A stretch of 64,000 bases of DNA, taken from the NCBI GenBank assembly GCA_946699065.1, contig CAMPDV010000292.1, positions 310,001-374,000 on the forward strand. The letters run 5' to 3'. Shown in pieces: positions 47,883 to 60,692 of the stretch. Source of the stretch: Loxodes magnus. Its lineage: Eukaryota; Ciliophora; Karyorelictea; Loxodida; Loxodidae. Made by a program: the position numbers and the translations under genes. The first letter of the stretch is position 1. Every line of letters begins with the position of its first letter. The notes under the pieces were generated by a model. The model was not told the origin of the DNA. It saw nothing but the letters and a program-made list of their open reading frames with translations, and searched no databases.

Positions 47883-49694
47883 TCATGTTTCCTTTTAAGA
47901 ATATTAAGATTAATATTGGAAGATAAGGTTTAATTCTGATAAATAGCATCGATCGAATCTGTTTAGTTTTATTAATCTTTTTTTCATCTTTTAGTAGAAT
48001 AATTAAATATATCTGTTTTCAAAATTTTAATTAAGTTTTTAAAACTCTTCTATTTTTATCTCAAGTGTCTACATATTTTGGGTACTTTAAATGAATTTTA
48101 AGTTGAGTTAGTGATATTAATGCTATAGTAAAACAAAATCTTCATCTGGCAATTTTATTTGACAGTATTAGTTATTATGTTATGTTATAATAGTATTAGT
48201 TTATGCTTCCTATTAATTAATTTAAGTTTACATTGACTTTTCTTGCTTGATTATATTTGTTTGAGTAAATTTTTGACACAAAAAAGCTGTTTATTATTCA
48301 TTTATATTATCTGTTTAGATAATACTATCCTTTGTTTAAATATTTCCATATAGTGTCTAAGTTTATGCATCTACAAATTACTTCTTCTAAAATTACTATT
48401 AATTACTAAATTCTTTTGTATGTTAGGTTTAATTCTAAAATAATTCTTTATACATTTTAATTTCCTTATTTTTTAATAGAATTTAATTTTGAAAAGCTAT
48501 ATTTATTTCATAGTTTTATTATCTTTACTTATCTAATTCGATTTTAAAAGTTAAAATTTCCATTTAAGCTTTCTATTCTTAATCTATAAATTACTTATTT
48601 TAGTTTTATAATTTTTAATATTAAGAATATAACTCTTGGAGTTAAATTTCGTTTATTATTTTTTATTAGGTAATTTGTTGAAGTAAATATTAACTCTATT
48701 CTAATATAGTCTATTGATTTCCTTGCTAAGTTTTATTTAGAAAGTTATCTATTTCAATTTAAGTAAAATTTCTAATTTTATTAAAGTTTTGGCATAGTGA
48801 ATTATTTACTCCTATCATTTAAGCTTAAGTAAAGCTTTAATTAGCATTGGCTTCAATTTGAATCTCTTAATTAGATTATATTTCATCTATTGAATTGACT
48901 TAATTCTCATAGTTTTTCTATTATATCTAAATTTCTTGAACTATACTAATTATTTCATCTGTTTAAACTATTTAGTTACTGTAATAAGTGGAGAAGTTTG
49001 CTTAAGTAATTTTATGAACTAGTTATTTTGATAGCATTTTTTTGTGATATTGCTATATATCAGATTTGATTGACTAAAAATTGTTCTATAATTGTTTATA
49101 TTTCTAATAAATTTTATTTATATAAGTTTTATAATATATTTTGGATATTTCTTAGTTATTTATCAATGTTTCAATATCTCGTTCATATTTTGCTTTTATA
49201 TTAATTAGCATTTCATTTAATTATTGGTTCTTATCTATAAGTCTTTATATATTATGTTTAAGTTCTTTTATTTCTAAGGTAAATAAATTCTTATTAGACT
49301 AATTAATTATTTGATTTTATATTACATTTCTTAAATCAGCAGTTTAATTTTAAGGTTGTTTACTCTGAAGATCAGGTAAATAATGATTATTTGAATTATC
49401 AGGATTAGTAATATTATTTTATTTCTGACTAATTTCGTTATTTGAAATTTAATAGAATTGTTAATTAGTATTATTCAAAAATTAATCTTAAGTTTATGTT
49501 ATTTTTGACTACCATAAAAGGATATCTTTATTTGAATTTTAATTAGGATTTGAAGGTATATCTTTTGAATTCTAACTATCTAAGATAATATCTTATTTTT
49601 TTAAAGATTTCTTAGGTAATCGTTTCGTATCTTTCGCGGTATTATTTTAGGCGGTTAATCTGTTCATCTATTTATAGGTTGATTTCACTTTCAT
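47883..49694 (-). CDS. LINE ORF1: Gln/Asn-rich coiled-coil protein
   Basis: A 603-codon frame from ATG 49694 to TGA 47885-47883 with no internal TGA and one TGG. The N terminus is basic (MKVKSTYKQMNRLTAQN). Gln/Asn/Ile-rich sequence and a long coiled coil follow (LEIKELKHNIQRLIDKNQQL), and the C terminus is Lys/Arg-rich (QKMKKRLIKLNRFDR). There is no CCHC knuckle or recognisable RRM. ORF2's ATG lies 35 bases downstream in another frame. An alternative is that the last part shifts into the ORF2 frame, where LKRKHEEEDKTIPPAKRMSK looks like a nuclear localisation signal. Expected role: binding element RNA. Confidence 0.65.
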
Positions 49695-50004
49695 AATACG
49701 CTACAATTAATATCCACGTTGAAGAGAGTTCCTAAGTAGTTTTAATGGGACGCGTATGAATTTGCTTTCCGGTTTTTGACTACAATTTTTAAGTAGTTGT
49801 CTTAATAAATTCATTATTAGGTTTACTTATTTAATTTGTAGTTACTCCAAATCTTTCGTTTGGAGACTTTAATGCACCTGCCTATGCTTTTCCTATGAAT
49901 TTGCAGCTTCTTTGAAATTAATTAAAGAAGAGTCACTATTAAAAACTAGTGAATTCTATATTTCATCCATTCTTTTCCCCCACAATTAAGATAATTTTAA
50001 TAGC
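49695..50004 (-). promoter_or_regulatory. Probable LINE 5' region
   Basis: About 310 bases between ORF1's ATG and the start of duplication copy B, slightly richer in G+C than its surroundings (for example GGGACGCGTATG near 49747). By position this is the LINE 5' UTR and internal promoter; no motif proves it. Confidence 0.35.
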
Positions 50005-50609
50005 ATTTTTATAGCATATAGAAGTTTAAGTTGTAATTTTACTTTATTAAATCATTTATTAAATAACTTATAATTAATTTAATGGAAAAAATAAATCATA
50101 CATTACAATATTTCCCTCAAATTTAAAATATGATTTAAATTAAAAAAATAAGAAAAATGGAGTAGATAGAGATACTATACATTTAGTTATGCGTTTCATC
50201 AAATCACTTGCTATTCTATATGATAAGAGATAAAAATTACAGAAACCACAAGGTTTTATACTTTACTAAGCTCATCTATCCTTTTCTTAATAAATACCTA
50301 TCCTTATTAAATAAACTATGAAGCATAATATTATTTTAAAATTAAATTAAAGAATAAAATTAATAAAAATAAAATGTTTATAGAAAGGCATCTAAATTTA
50401 ATTTTATATTTAAAATAAGTTATAAGTTTATTATTTAATGGTGATCTAAATAAAAAAGTAGTCTTGATTAATTAATATAAGATTAAGATTATAAATAATA
50501 ATTATAATTTATTTATAATATTCTATTATGAACATTTTTCTTTTAATTTTAGATAATAATTATCAACTAAATAATTATTTAAGAAAAGTTACATTCAAAT
50601 TTATTTCAG

Positions 50610-50652
50610 TTTTAGTGACGAAACTAAAAGTAAGTTTTAATAATTATTAAAA
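50610..50652. repeat. Hairpin plus palindrome (copy B)
   Basis: Identical arrangement to 20700-20742: TTTTAGT/ACTAAAA, then TTTTAATAATTATTAAAA. Confidence 0.4.
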
Positions 50653-52593
50653 CATAAAAGGCTAATAATAATTATATTCGTTTAAATAAATAATCACATA
50701 AGAGTTTTTTTTATTTTTAACCTTTATTTATTGAAGATTTTCATATTATTTAGTGATTAAAAAAATATTTTACTTCTTTTATTTAATTTACCAATTGCTT
50801 CAAAAAATAATCATACAATTAATTAAACTTATGCTCAGTGAGCTTAATACTTATGTTTTGGAAATAAAATAAAGTCTTGATTTAAAGTTGTAGCTTGAAG
50901 GTTTATATAAAGTTGTTTAATTCCCATATATATGTTTAATATTTAATTTTATTAATTTAACTAATAATTTTCACATTACTATAAAAAATAAGTAAAATAG
51001 TAAAATTTGGATTAAAAAGTATTAAAAATGATTATAAAATATTTTAATAATATTGGATTATTAAATTTAATTTCTTAAATGAATGAATATAATAATTATT
51101 TTTTATTATTAATATAAATTAGTAACTTATACTAATTATTTTCCTATTATAATGTTTACTATAATTATTTCATTAATGCTTATTCATTTTTTAATTATAA
51201 AAGTTAAAATTTATTCTTTTTGAATACTTTAAATTATAAATTTTTGTTAATATATATAAAAGAATATAAATAAAAGTTGAATCACTCAAAAATAAAGATA
51301 TAAGATTTAGAATAGTTTAATATTTTAAGATTATAGAGATAAATATTTATATTTATATATTGTTCTATTTTAAGATAAAATTATATAATTTACATTATAT
51401 AATAATAGTCTTGCTGTCCCTTAATCTCTTTATATCATCATTTTCTTTTTAACGTTTAAATTTCAAATTAAATTAAATTAAAAATTGCCTTAATAAATTA
51501 AACTAGAAATTTGCATGTATTTTATTTCTTTATCAACAATAAAAATTAAGTAAACTAAGTTTAAGTTTCATAAAAGAAAATATTTTTAAATTTTGTTTAT
51601 TTTTAACTAACAAGGAACAATATTTTTGCACACTTAAGTTTCTTCCTTTTAACGCTTATATTTTTATGTTTGTAGATATTGATATTTGGCTTGCTTTTCT
51701 ATCATATCTTATTCAATAAATCTTGTTTCTTTCATATCTCAAGACAATATTCATAATGTTATAATTAATAATAGAAATACATTTTTTTTCACTTATTGTA
51801 AAATTTAAGTATATTCAAGAATTCATACTAACATATTTTAGCATATTGGCTGCATATATTTTAAATTATCTGTCTAGTTTTTTAATATGAATGAATGCTT
51901 TAAGATTCAGTAGTTTTATAATCCCATCATTCAGATGTTTTTATAACTTTTGAATTAACTTAGATGAAGTTGAACTTATTTATATTCAGAGTGTTAAATT
52001 TTTTTAATGTAAAAAATAGCGTAAATTAAATATTTAAGTTAAATCATATAATCTTAAGATTTATCTCTATCTTTTTTTTATTTTTATTATTTCATACCTT
52101 ATAACTTTTTTATCATTAAATCGAATAAAAAACTATCAAGGTAGCTTTTTCGTTTTTAAATAATCTAAAAATTTGCTTTGAGATAATTGTTAAATAATCA
52201 AGGAACTGCATGAGACACCTGAAACATAAAATTTGAATCCACTAAAATACAAAGCAGATTATATATCTATCAGAATTATTTTGTCTTAAATAATTACAAT
52301 ACAACTAGCAATAAAAATATACCTTTCCTAAGCATATCTTATTAGCTTCAATTTTATTATAAAATAAGAATTTATCAGCAGGTATATAATCTATATTAAG
52401 ATTACTAGAACTAAATATATAAAAATAGATACATTGAAAGGATATTAAATAAGTCTCTTTTAATTCTAAACTTACCTAAATAAATAAATTAAAATCATTA
52501 TTTAATTAAAAATTTTCCATTATAGCTACTTCATTACTTTTCTGTGATTTTGCTATTAGCAAAACTTAAGAATATTTTTTATATCTTTCAACC
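50653..52593. other. AT-rich stretch inside duplication copy B
   Basis: Counterpart of 20743-22678; nothing recognised. Confidence 0.45.
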
Positions 52594-53317
52594 ATGTTTT
52601 CAATAGCTAACTTTCTATGTTACTCTGATGGAAATATTGCTAATTTTGTTAAAGAAGCTGAAAATGAAAGCGTATAAGAATCAAAATTTGAATATTATTA
52701 AACAATAGATCCACAATATCTTACTAATTAATTGATGTGCTTGAGTTTTGAATATAAATGAAATAAAAATAAGTTAAAATAGATGAAGAATCAATTAGTT
52801 ATTAAAGCAAAATTTAATAACTAAGAAGCTAAATAATTGAGAGAAGAAAATGATGTTGTAAGGGAATTAAAAAGAACATTAAAAGAGAAAAAAATAATTT
52901 ATTTTAATTGACTCATTAATAAATTAATTAAGCCCGTATCAGTAGAGTATGCAAGATTTGATCATGCAACTAGATTAAATAACTTAAAAAAAATAAAGAC
53001 TCGTTAAAATTTAAATGCACTTAAGAAAAAATTTTTGAATTTATTTAAAGAAAATAGAAAGAATGAATAAGATAATTTTCCCCGCTAATGTAAGACATTA
53101 TAAAATAACATGAAATTAAAGAATATTATTAGGTTTGGGAAAGTTAGCATGATTCAACATAAAGCTATACTTAAAAATTTGAAAAAACAAATATTTAGAT
53201 AAATAAAATAAAATAAAGCAAAACAAAACATCATTGAAAGTTATCTCAATGAAAAATAAATATTAAACAAGCAAACTTAAAATTTGAAACACAAAATAAA
53301 AGTTGGAAGTCGTGTGA
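52594..53317 (+). pseudogene. Small basic coiled-coil protein, frameshifted duplicate
   Basis: Same start and body as the gene at 22679, but the stretch around 53170 has lost one A (ACTTAAAAATTTG versus GCTTAAAAAATTTG). The last third is therefore out of frame, and the end TGA (53315) is in a different frame from ATG 52594. Confidence 0.6.
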
Positions 53318-53445
53318 AAATAAGTTGAGATATTATATAATAAAACTTAATAAATTTTAATAATATAAAACTTAGTTTTATTTATATATATTAATTATTC
53401 TTAATTTTAATCTATAAAATTTAATTTTTCACTTTTCAAGAATTT

Positions 53446-55084
53446 TCAGCTCTTCCATTTAGAATGCAATATATTTAAATCAAAATCTACCTCATTAGTT
53501 TCTTAATTTAATCCGACTCTTTCAATTTTTTTGTTTTGTATATATAATCTTTTTAATTGTCTTTTCAAACTTAATAATTTCTATTCCCTTATCTAAGGTA
53601 ATTCTTCAATATCTGTTAACTTATTCACAATACTAATTAATTATTTATAAAGTTTAACTTCTTAATTATATTAAATTCAATAAGTATATAGTTTTAAGTT
53701 TCCTACAGTTAGTAAATATGAAGTTTAAAGTTTCTTCTGTTATATTATTCTAATCAATAAGAAGTTCTTAGTAATTTTATCCATATTCTCCTATTTTTCT
53801 AAAACCACTATCTGATATATTTAAATCTCCCAAACTTAAAATCTTTAGATTAGGTAAATTTTTTAATAAAAGAATTAGATTTTCATCATTAAAATTATCA
53901 CATCATATTATTTATATAATTTCTATTTTAATATATGTAAAAGATAAGAAACTAGTAAATGTTAATTGAGTGAATTTCTATTATTAAATTCTTAAGTCTG
54001 TCATATTATAATGCCTCAGTTTTAATAAAATCTAATCATTTAACTGTTTATTTCCAAACAAAAAGATTTATTTATTTAAGTTAGGACATAAATCTATAAA
54101 ATCTTCTATTTCTTCATTTTGTCCTATTTATATCTATTCTAAAAGAGTTCCTTTTAATTCTAAGTATTTTCTTACTTAACCATAATCTAGATTTTCACTT
54201 ATAAATTCTAATTATTTTAATCTTAAGTTTATACAAAAGTCGGTTAAGAAACTGCCAATTAGATTGTTATTATCATATAAGTTTAATAATTCTAGTTGAT
54301 TTAATTATTATAGAAAATGTAAGTCACTATCTTTTATTTTTAAATTGAATAAACTTAATTTCTTTAGTCTTGAACCAAGCGAGAGTTTACTTAAAGATTT
54401 TCCATATAAAGCATCCAATTCTTAATTTAGTTTATTTTACCTCACCATTTCTTTGAGTTTGATAATTTAGCTAAACGTATTTAAAATTTAGTTACAAACA
54501 TTTATAGATAGATACTATCCATCGATTATCAAGAAATTAATGTCAGAACAAATAATCTATTTAAACTTTCATTCTATTTAATTTTAAACATAAGGCAATT
54601 CGCCTCCATAAAATTTTCATATTTTTTAATAGTTTTCGTAAAAATATCTAAAACTATAAAAGTATTTATTAGTACATTACAAATGACTAATATCTCAATT
54701 ATCAAGATACTCACATATTTTATTTAGTATATTACGATTACTTTAAAATTTAAATCCAATATTACTTTAAAAATCGTTATTAGGGTAATTTTATGATTTG
54801 TTTTGCTGTTTTTCTAGGTTAATATGCTTTTTTATAAGTCAAAAATCTTTTTCAATTCTTTTTTCTCTGTTTTTCACTATTTCACTATTATTTTATTGGA
54901 TTTCTTCTAAACTGTCATAAGCATTTTAACATTTAGGACATTCGAATAAATTTCGATCTTTAAATTGATTGTGAACACAAGTTAAGCAAAAATTATGGCA
55001 GCAAGGTAAAATAAGAGGCTTTCTATCTTGATAATTGTAATTTTGGAAGCAAAGTTGACAAGCAAGGATAACTTCGGGTTACAT
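53446..55084 (-). pseudogene. RING finger / F-box-like / LRR gene, copy B, broken
   Basis: Near-identical to copy A at both ends: RING domain from ATG 55084, and the same C-terminal KWKS then TGA 53448-53446. A 254-base deletion (junction at 53612/53613) removes LRR sequence and shifts the frame. Next to the junction the sequence (53613-53770) no longer matches copy A but matches copy 2 (35051-36982) closely. The following part (53880-53960) matches copy 1 better than copy A. The gene is thus a mosaic and probably non-functional unless the new frame is tolerated. Confidence 0.7.
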
Positions 55085-55225
55085 TATAAACAAAAAAAAT
55101 CTAAATGATAAAGAAAAAAAATTATAGTGAAATAATAAATAAAAAATGATAATTATTAATAAAAAAAATGTATGTTATTTACTAATAATATATAGGATTA
55201 TTTTATTTAGTAATAAATTTAAAAC
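55085..55225 (-). promoter_or_regulatory. Shared upstream region of the RING/LRR family, copy B
   Basis: Counterpart of 25420-25560. Confidence 0.45.
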
Positions 55226-55256
55226 TAAAGACAATATTAAATTGGTTTTAATTAAT

Positions 55257-55554
55257 TCATTTCAACTAAAAAAACTTTTCGACCGGAAACTCCTTTCCGA
55301 TTGCACGACCCGACGCTCTCTTTTTATGGAATAACGGGGATATCCTGTTGTGCTCCAGGCACAGCTGCTAGGGAGCTCCATCGCTATGAGCAACCAGGCT
55401 TCAAGCCCCTACCAAGAGCGGATAATCTCAAAGGCAGCGTTTCCTTCAGAAAATGACTCTGACCAGGGACTTACTAAGCACAGAAAAGGAACTTGTTCTT
55501 AGTCATAAAACCAGAAAGTTTAGTCACGAAGGTAATTCTCAGCTCCTTCCATCT
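55257..55554 (+). ncRNA. Type I GC-rich structured element, copy 3
   Basis: Almost identical to 25592-25889. Hairpin 1 is CGGAAA/TTTCCG at 55284-55299, fully paired; one base differs from the 25-kb copy and restores a pair. It is followed by the gag-like copy at 55690, as at 25-26 kb. Confidence 0.65.
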
Positions 55555-55689
55555 TTTCAATTATTTAAATTGATTTTAATAGTTTCTACATTTATAATAG
55601 TTAAATATTAATCGTTAATTAACTTTATTTTTGTTAAATATTTTTGTTAATTTTAATAAAAAATATTTAAAGTAATATAAATCGTCTAA

Positions 55690-56540
55690 TTATAAATAAA
55701 AAGGTAGATAGCTTCAGAAAGCTTTTTTAACTACCTCCTTAGATTAGGAGTAAAAGCAATAATTGTTAACTCTCCATCACTCTTCTTATTTAAATTAACA
55801 TTCTTCTTAATATACTGTACCACAATAATCTATAAAGATAGAAAAAAAAGATAAAAGTAAGTCACTGAAATTTAAACTCTGGAAGACAAACCAAAAAGAA
55901 ATAGGAAATTGTCATGAATCAAACATTATGTGATCTTAACTTTAGAGAAGAGTAAATAAACTTTTCTCAATTACCACTGTTGGTCGTCAACCTCCTAAAA
56001 TGAAAAATCTCAAGAATATGAATTATAAACTTCTGTGAAAATGGAGCGAAGGTAAGAGAAAACAGAATCAAGACTAATGGCCTAAGAAATGATCTAAATA
56101 CCTTATGAAACATATCACAAGATAAAAACATTCTATCTTAAAATTTACTATAGAAGCAGAGATGGAAAATAGATTAGAAAAAATAGTAAAAAGTATAAAA
56201 AATTATGACTTCAAATGGAGATAAAAGTGACCCAATGATAATTGAGAAGAAATGATAAGAAGTAATAAAAGAAATTAGAAATAGATAAGATTAGGAAAAA
56301 AGTTTCTTCAGCAGAATTTTATTACCTTTATATCAGAAATGTTATAAATTCTACCCGAAACTAAGGAACTATTGTATTCAAGAACAAAAGAGAAAGAAGC
56401 AAAAAGAAACTCGACTAAGCCGATCGTTTTGCGGCGCAAGTGGAGAGATATTAAAAATAAAGGTGATGAGATAAAACCAAAATAAGAAAGGATAGGATGG
56501 AAAAGTTGGTAGTTTTTAACATTTTTATTAACAGCTTGGG
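55690..56540 (+). pseudogene. Gag-like protein, decayed duplicate
   Basis: Counterpart of 26035-26910, with a small deletion near 56505 that removes the segment present at 26845-26870. Confidence 0.5.
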
Positions 56541-56802
56541 CATACAACGTAATTTTGCATATATTATATTGAAGTATTTTTAATTTTAATCTTAAATTAA
56601 AATTTTTTTAATTTTAGTATAAAAGCAAATAAATAATGCATTTATTCATTTAATTAAACTAATTAATTTTTATATAAAATGTACATTTTTAATTTATAGC
56701 TACTAAATTTTAAAAAGCTTTTTATATCTTTTATAACTTTTTTAGCAAGATATATATAATTTTATTAAAAAATAATAAAATATAAATTATATTTAAATAA
56801 AA

Positions 56803-57715
56803 ATGGTAGAAGGGTTCAAGAAAGGCTTTTATACCACCTCCTAAAAGGGGAGAGAAAATATGAACCCTCAACTTTAACTCACATATCTTCTTCCTAGAAA
56901 TAATCTTCTTCTCAAAACCTTCAAGAATAATAGACTCAACTAGGAACTTCCAGACCAACCTAAAAGATGGGACAAAAGCGCCAAAAGGCTACCCCGATGA
57001 CACCAACTGAAGAGGAAGGACCTAGAAAGGTGCTGGAGACGCAAGAAGCAGCAGCCGTGCGAGGGTTTGCGATGCCATAGTTCCAGGAAGAACAGGCATA
57101 AATTTTAGTCGCATTCGCTGACCTGAAGGAAGAAGTAAAGAGGCTACGATTAGAGAATAGAGCTCTAAAAAATCAAGTTACTGAGCTCAAGGAATGGAAA
57201 GAAAGCTTCTGGGAAGTCTACGATCGAGAGCAAAACACTTTCTTCAGGGAAATGGGATTGCTGCAGCAGAGAACAACTGTGCTTGAAGAGAACAGCAAGT
57301 AGCAACATTAGTAGGAATTCAAAGTTAGGACAATTCAAGATCCAATGGACATAGAAGGAGCTACTACGTTACCGAGGAGTCCAGACAAGAAATGAATTAG
57401 GAATAAACCAAGATGCTTTGTATGCAAACAAACTGGACATAAATATAGACAATGTTAGAAATTGAAATTAATTAAATAATAGTACTGGAATAGAAAATAA
57501 TAAGAAAAATAATAGTACTAATATTAGGATAAGATTAGACGAGAATTCTGTAACTAATTTTATCCGTCAGGAGGTTAAATCTACAAACCGAAGTGGTACA
57601 CAATCCAAGGCGACTGAAGAAAGAGTTCTGAAGGGAGCTGGTTCCAGCCAGGTTATCTACTGGTCCTGTGAACACGAGGTTGAAAGTCCTCCAAATTCAC
57701 TAAACTCCAGTTTAA
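56803..57715 (+). pseudogene. Gag-like zinc-knuckle protein, frameshifted duplicate
   Basis: Counterpart of the intact copy at 27170. One A is lost in the run near 56841 (CCTAAAAGGGG versus CCTAAAAAGGGG), so the N terminus and body are out of frame. The knuckle CFVCKQTGHKYRQC is preserved at 57414-57455, as are the 3' hairpins near 57652-57695. Confidence 0.6.
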
Positions 57716-58199
57716 AGTTTTTAATTTAATTTAGTATAAATTATATTTAAACTAATATGAAGGGATAAATATTTAAATAAAGTATTTAATTTTAAATATC
57801 ATTGCTCGTTTATTATCATCTTAGTTTGCTAAAATAATTAATAAATTACTTGTATATTTTCATAAAAACATTAAATCATTTTGATGCAAATATTAGCTAT
57901 AAGATGATGCATTAAATGGGGCGATATATTAAAATTTTATTTAAAAGATTATTTCTACTTTTTAAGATTTTCAAATATTTTATACATTTGCAAATACTTT
58001 TTTAAAAGATAATGCTAAACTTTCAAAATAAATATAGATATTTTTTGTTTTTTAATTAAAAAGTATATTTATGATTATATTAGTTCATTTTTAATAGTTC
58101 AAAAATTATGAATTGAAAAAAAAATTATTATAACTATTTTTTTGATTAATTCATTTTATTTTAAGTTAATTCCATTTTTAAACATTAAAAGCGTTAATT

Positions 58200-59445
58200 A
58201 TCATATAGAAAAACTTGAGTCAATTTTGTGTTAATGCTAAGTTCCAATCCTGAATTAAAGTTAATTTTTCAATTTAAACTTTTTTGTTAAGAGAATATAT
58301 TTCATGGTAGTAAATCTTATTTTACAAGTTATCTTAATTATTTATTCATATATCAGTTTATTTATCGTTTTGCTTTTTTCACAAATTTAAGCAAAGGAAA
58401 TTAAATTAATTTAATTTAATTTAGCTAACATTATTCACACGATTTTCCCTTTAAAATATTAAAGATTTAAAGAGAATGATATATCAATTTAAATTTTACT
58501 TTTTTCTTTTCAAACCTCAATATAATAATCTTTCTTCTAGAAATTAATTATATTTGTTAGCTTTTTTTATCTCTATTTTATGTTTTAATTTAAGTATTAT
58601 TTTAAATTTTAAATTATTAATTAGATATAGTTCCTAATTATAACTAGAAATTAATTTAAAATATTTAAAAAATATCTATTATTACTCAAAGAATAATTAT
58701 GCTTTTTATTTTATTAATGATCTATCTGTCTCTATCTTCGTAATGAAAATAAATATCTTTTTGCTCTTAAAGAGTAATATCTTCATTCTTATTGCTCTTG
58801 GCTCGGATTTAAAACTTAAATTATCTAATTTTTTATATTATCCTATTTGATTATAAGCCTTTTTTAGGAAAAATTAATTTTAATTGAGAAATTATTTTGT
58901 CAAATATAGGTACCTCATTTTGTTTATTTCAATTTTTTTTCTATAAAGAAAACCTTCAATTGTGCAGTATATTTTAAATATATCTTACTATTATTTTCTT
59001 ATTATTCTCTTTATTTTTATTAAAAATATAACAACTCTGTACTTTATATACTAGTCGCTTACAATACCATCATATAATTATTTTCCGATAGGAAATCTCT
59101 TATTTTGAATTTAATTATTCTATATCCACTGGGTTGCTAACTTATTGGGTGTTTATGACTTAGAGTTTTTGGAATTTTAAATTTTCTTTGTAATTATTCT
59201 TTCTATGATATTTTTTCTTAAATTTGCTGCAGAGATTAATTTAGAGCTAATTCATATCGTAGAATATAAATTTAAGATTTTTAAACTTCCATAGAATTAA
59301 TTAACTATTTTGTTTGTTAATAAATTTCCCAGATAACCTTTGCTAATTCTTAGTTCTCCATATAAAGGAGATAAAGATTGTTGGCAACATCCTTTTACGA
59401 GTTATTAGGTTTTCTTGGAGAGATCTGTTTTTTCTTAGATACCAT
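58200..59445 (-). pseudogene. Hypothetical coiled-coil protein, duplicate
   Basis: Counterpart of 28560-29803, starting MVSKKKQISPRKP at 59445. A one-base deletion near 59030 (AAAAATATAAC versus AAAAATTATAAC) shifts the frame. Confidence 0.4.
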
Positions 59446-60437
59446 TTTATTTATAATATAAAAATAAAATAATATAAAATAAGCTTTCTTTTATAAATAT
59501 TTTTTTAGTCTTTTATAACAAATTAGAATATTTCTCTATCAATATATCTTAAATTGGATAAAAAAATATAAATATATTACTTAAAATAAAATAAAGTTAA
59601 GATTTAAGGAATGTAATATTTTACTTTAAATATAATTAGCATATTTTCATTTAAACTAAAAGTTACTATATTTATCTTGCTTTTATAAGCATTTATGCTT
59701 TTTTCTTTTTATGCAAATAATAAGATTTTTTATTTAGCATTATCATTATATTTTAATATTATTTAAGGAAAATTGAGTTTTTCAAATAAAATATAAAACA
59801 CTAATTCTAATAAGGAGTTCTGCTAGATCCCTCTATGATTAAGTTTTATTTTAAACATATAGAATATTAGTATTTTTAATTAAAATATATATAGCATCAA
59901 ATTAAATAAAAGCATTCTTAATTTATTTTATTAAACAAGTCAAAAATATTAGTTTCATTTATAGAAATAATATATTTAATATCTTATAGGAAAATAAAAT
60001 ATTTAAATTAATTAAATATGATAGTAATTTATTAAAAAATAGTCAACATAATATAAAAATTGATCTGCTATCATATTGTTTCCATAATTAATATCACAAA
60101 AAGATATAAATTAATTAGAAATATTTTTTTCAGATCCATATATAAAAAAGATTATCATTATTGCAGAAAATTTCAACTAAACCTAAAATATTTTTTGAAA
60201 TATTTTCTATTTACTATATAAAAATTATAAATAAGAATAAAGACTGTTTAAATTTATTTTAAACTAGAAAATTATAAAAATAGTCTAATAATATTCATAT
60301 TTATTTTTAATTAAAAAATAATAATAAAGTAAAACCTTAGAAGATAAACTATATATTTTATTTGCAAGTTATATTAAATAAAATTTAGGTTCTATTTATC
60401 CAGATTAAATTTGTATAAGAAAAATAATTTTCATTAA

Positions 60438-60692
60438 AATGGGCGTAGCACCTCAATGACAACTAGCACTAATTAGAAATCAATTATTAAAGTCACTCTA
60501 AATCACATATTCCCATGAAGATCCCTCTTCTATTTACGAGCAAGGTTGCATCTATTAGTTTCCAAGATACAGAAAGCCTACAGACGATTACAAGCTCATA
60601 TATCAACCTATAATGATATAGAATTAGTGCACCTCTATCAGTTTCGTCGTTGGGAGAAACTTCTCAGTCGCCTTTAAGGTCAAGGTCCACCC
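60438..60692 (-). repeat. Type II GC-rich element with terminal hairpin, copy 4
   Basis: The reverse complement ends TGTCATTGAGGTGCTACGCCC, matching the family 3' motif (compare GCCATTGAGGTACTCG at 62750). The body contains GGGTGGACCTTGACC and other GC-rich blocks not shared with other copies. It lies about 360 bases to the right of duplication copy B. Confidence 0.5.

Larger units (their letters stand above)
50005..60080 (+). repeat. ~10-kb direct segmental duplication, copy B
   Basis: Direct repeat of 20103-30440. Its genes carry several breaks that copy A lacks: a 254-base deletion in the RING/LRR gene, a one-base loss in the small basic-protein gene, one in the gag-like gene at 56803 and one in the hypothetical gene at 59445. 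Its left edge abuts the LINE 5' end. Confidence 0.9.
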
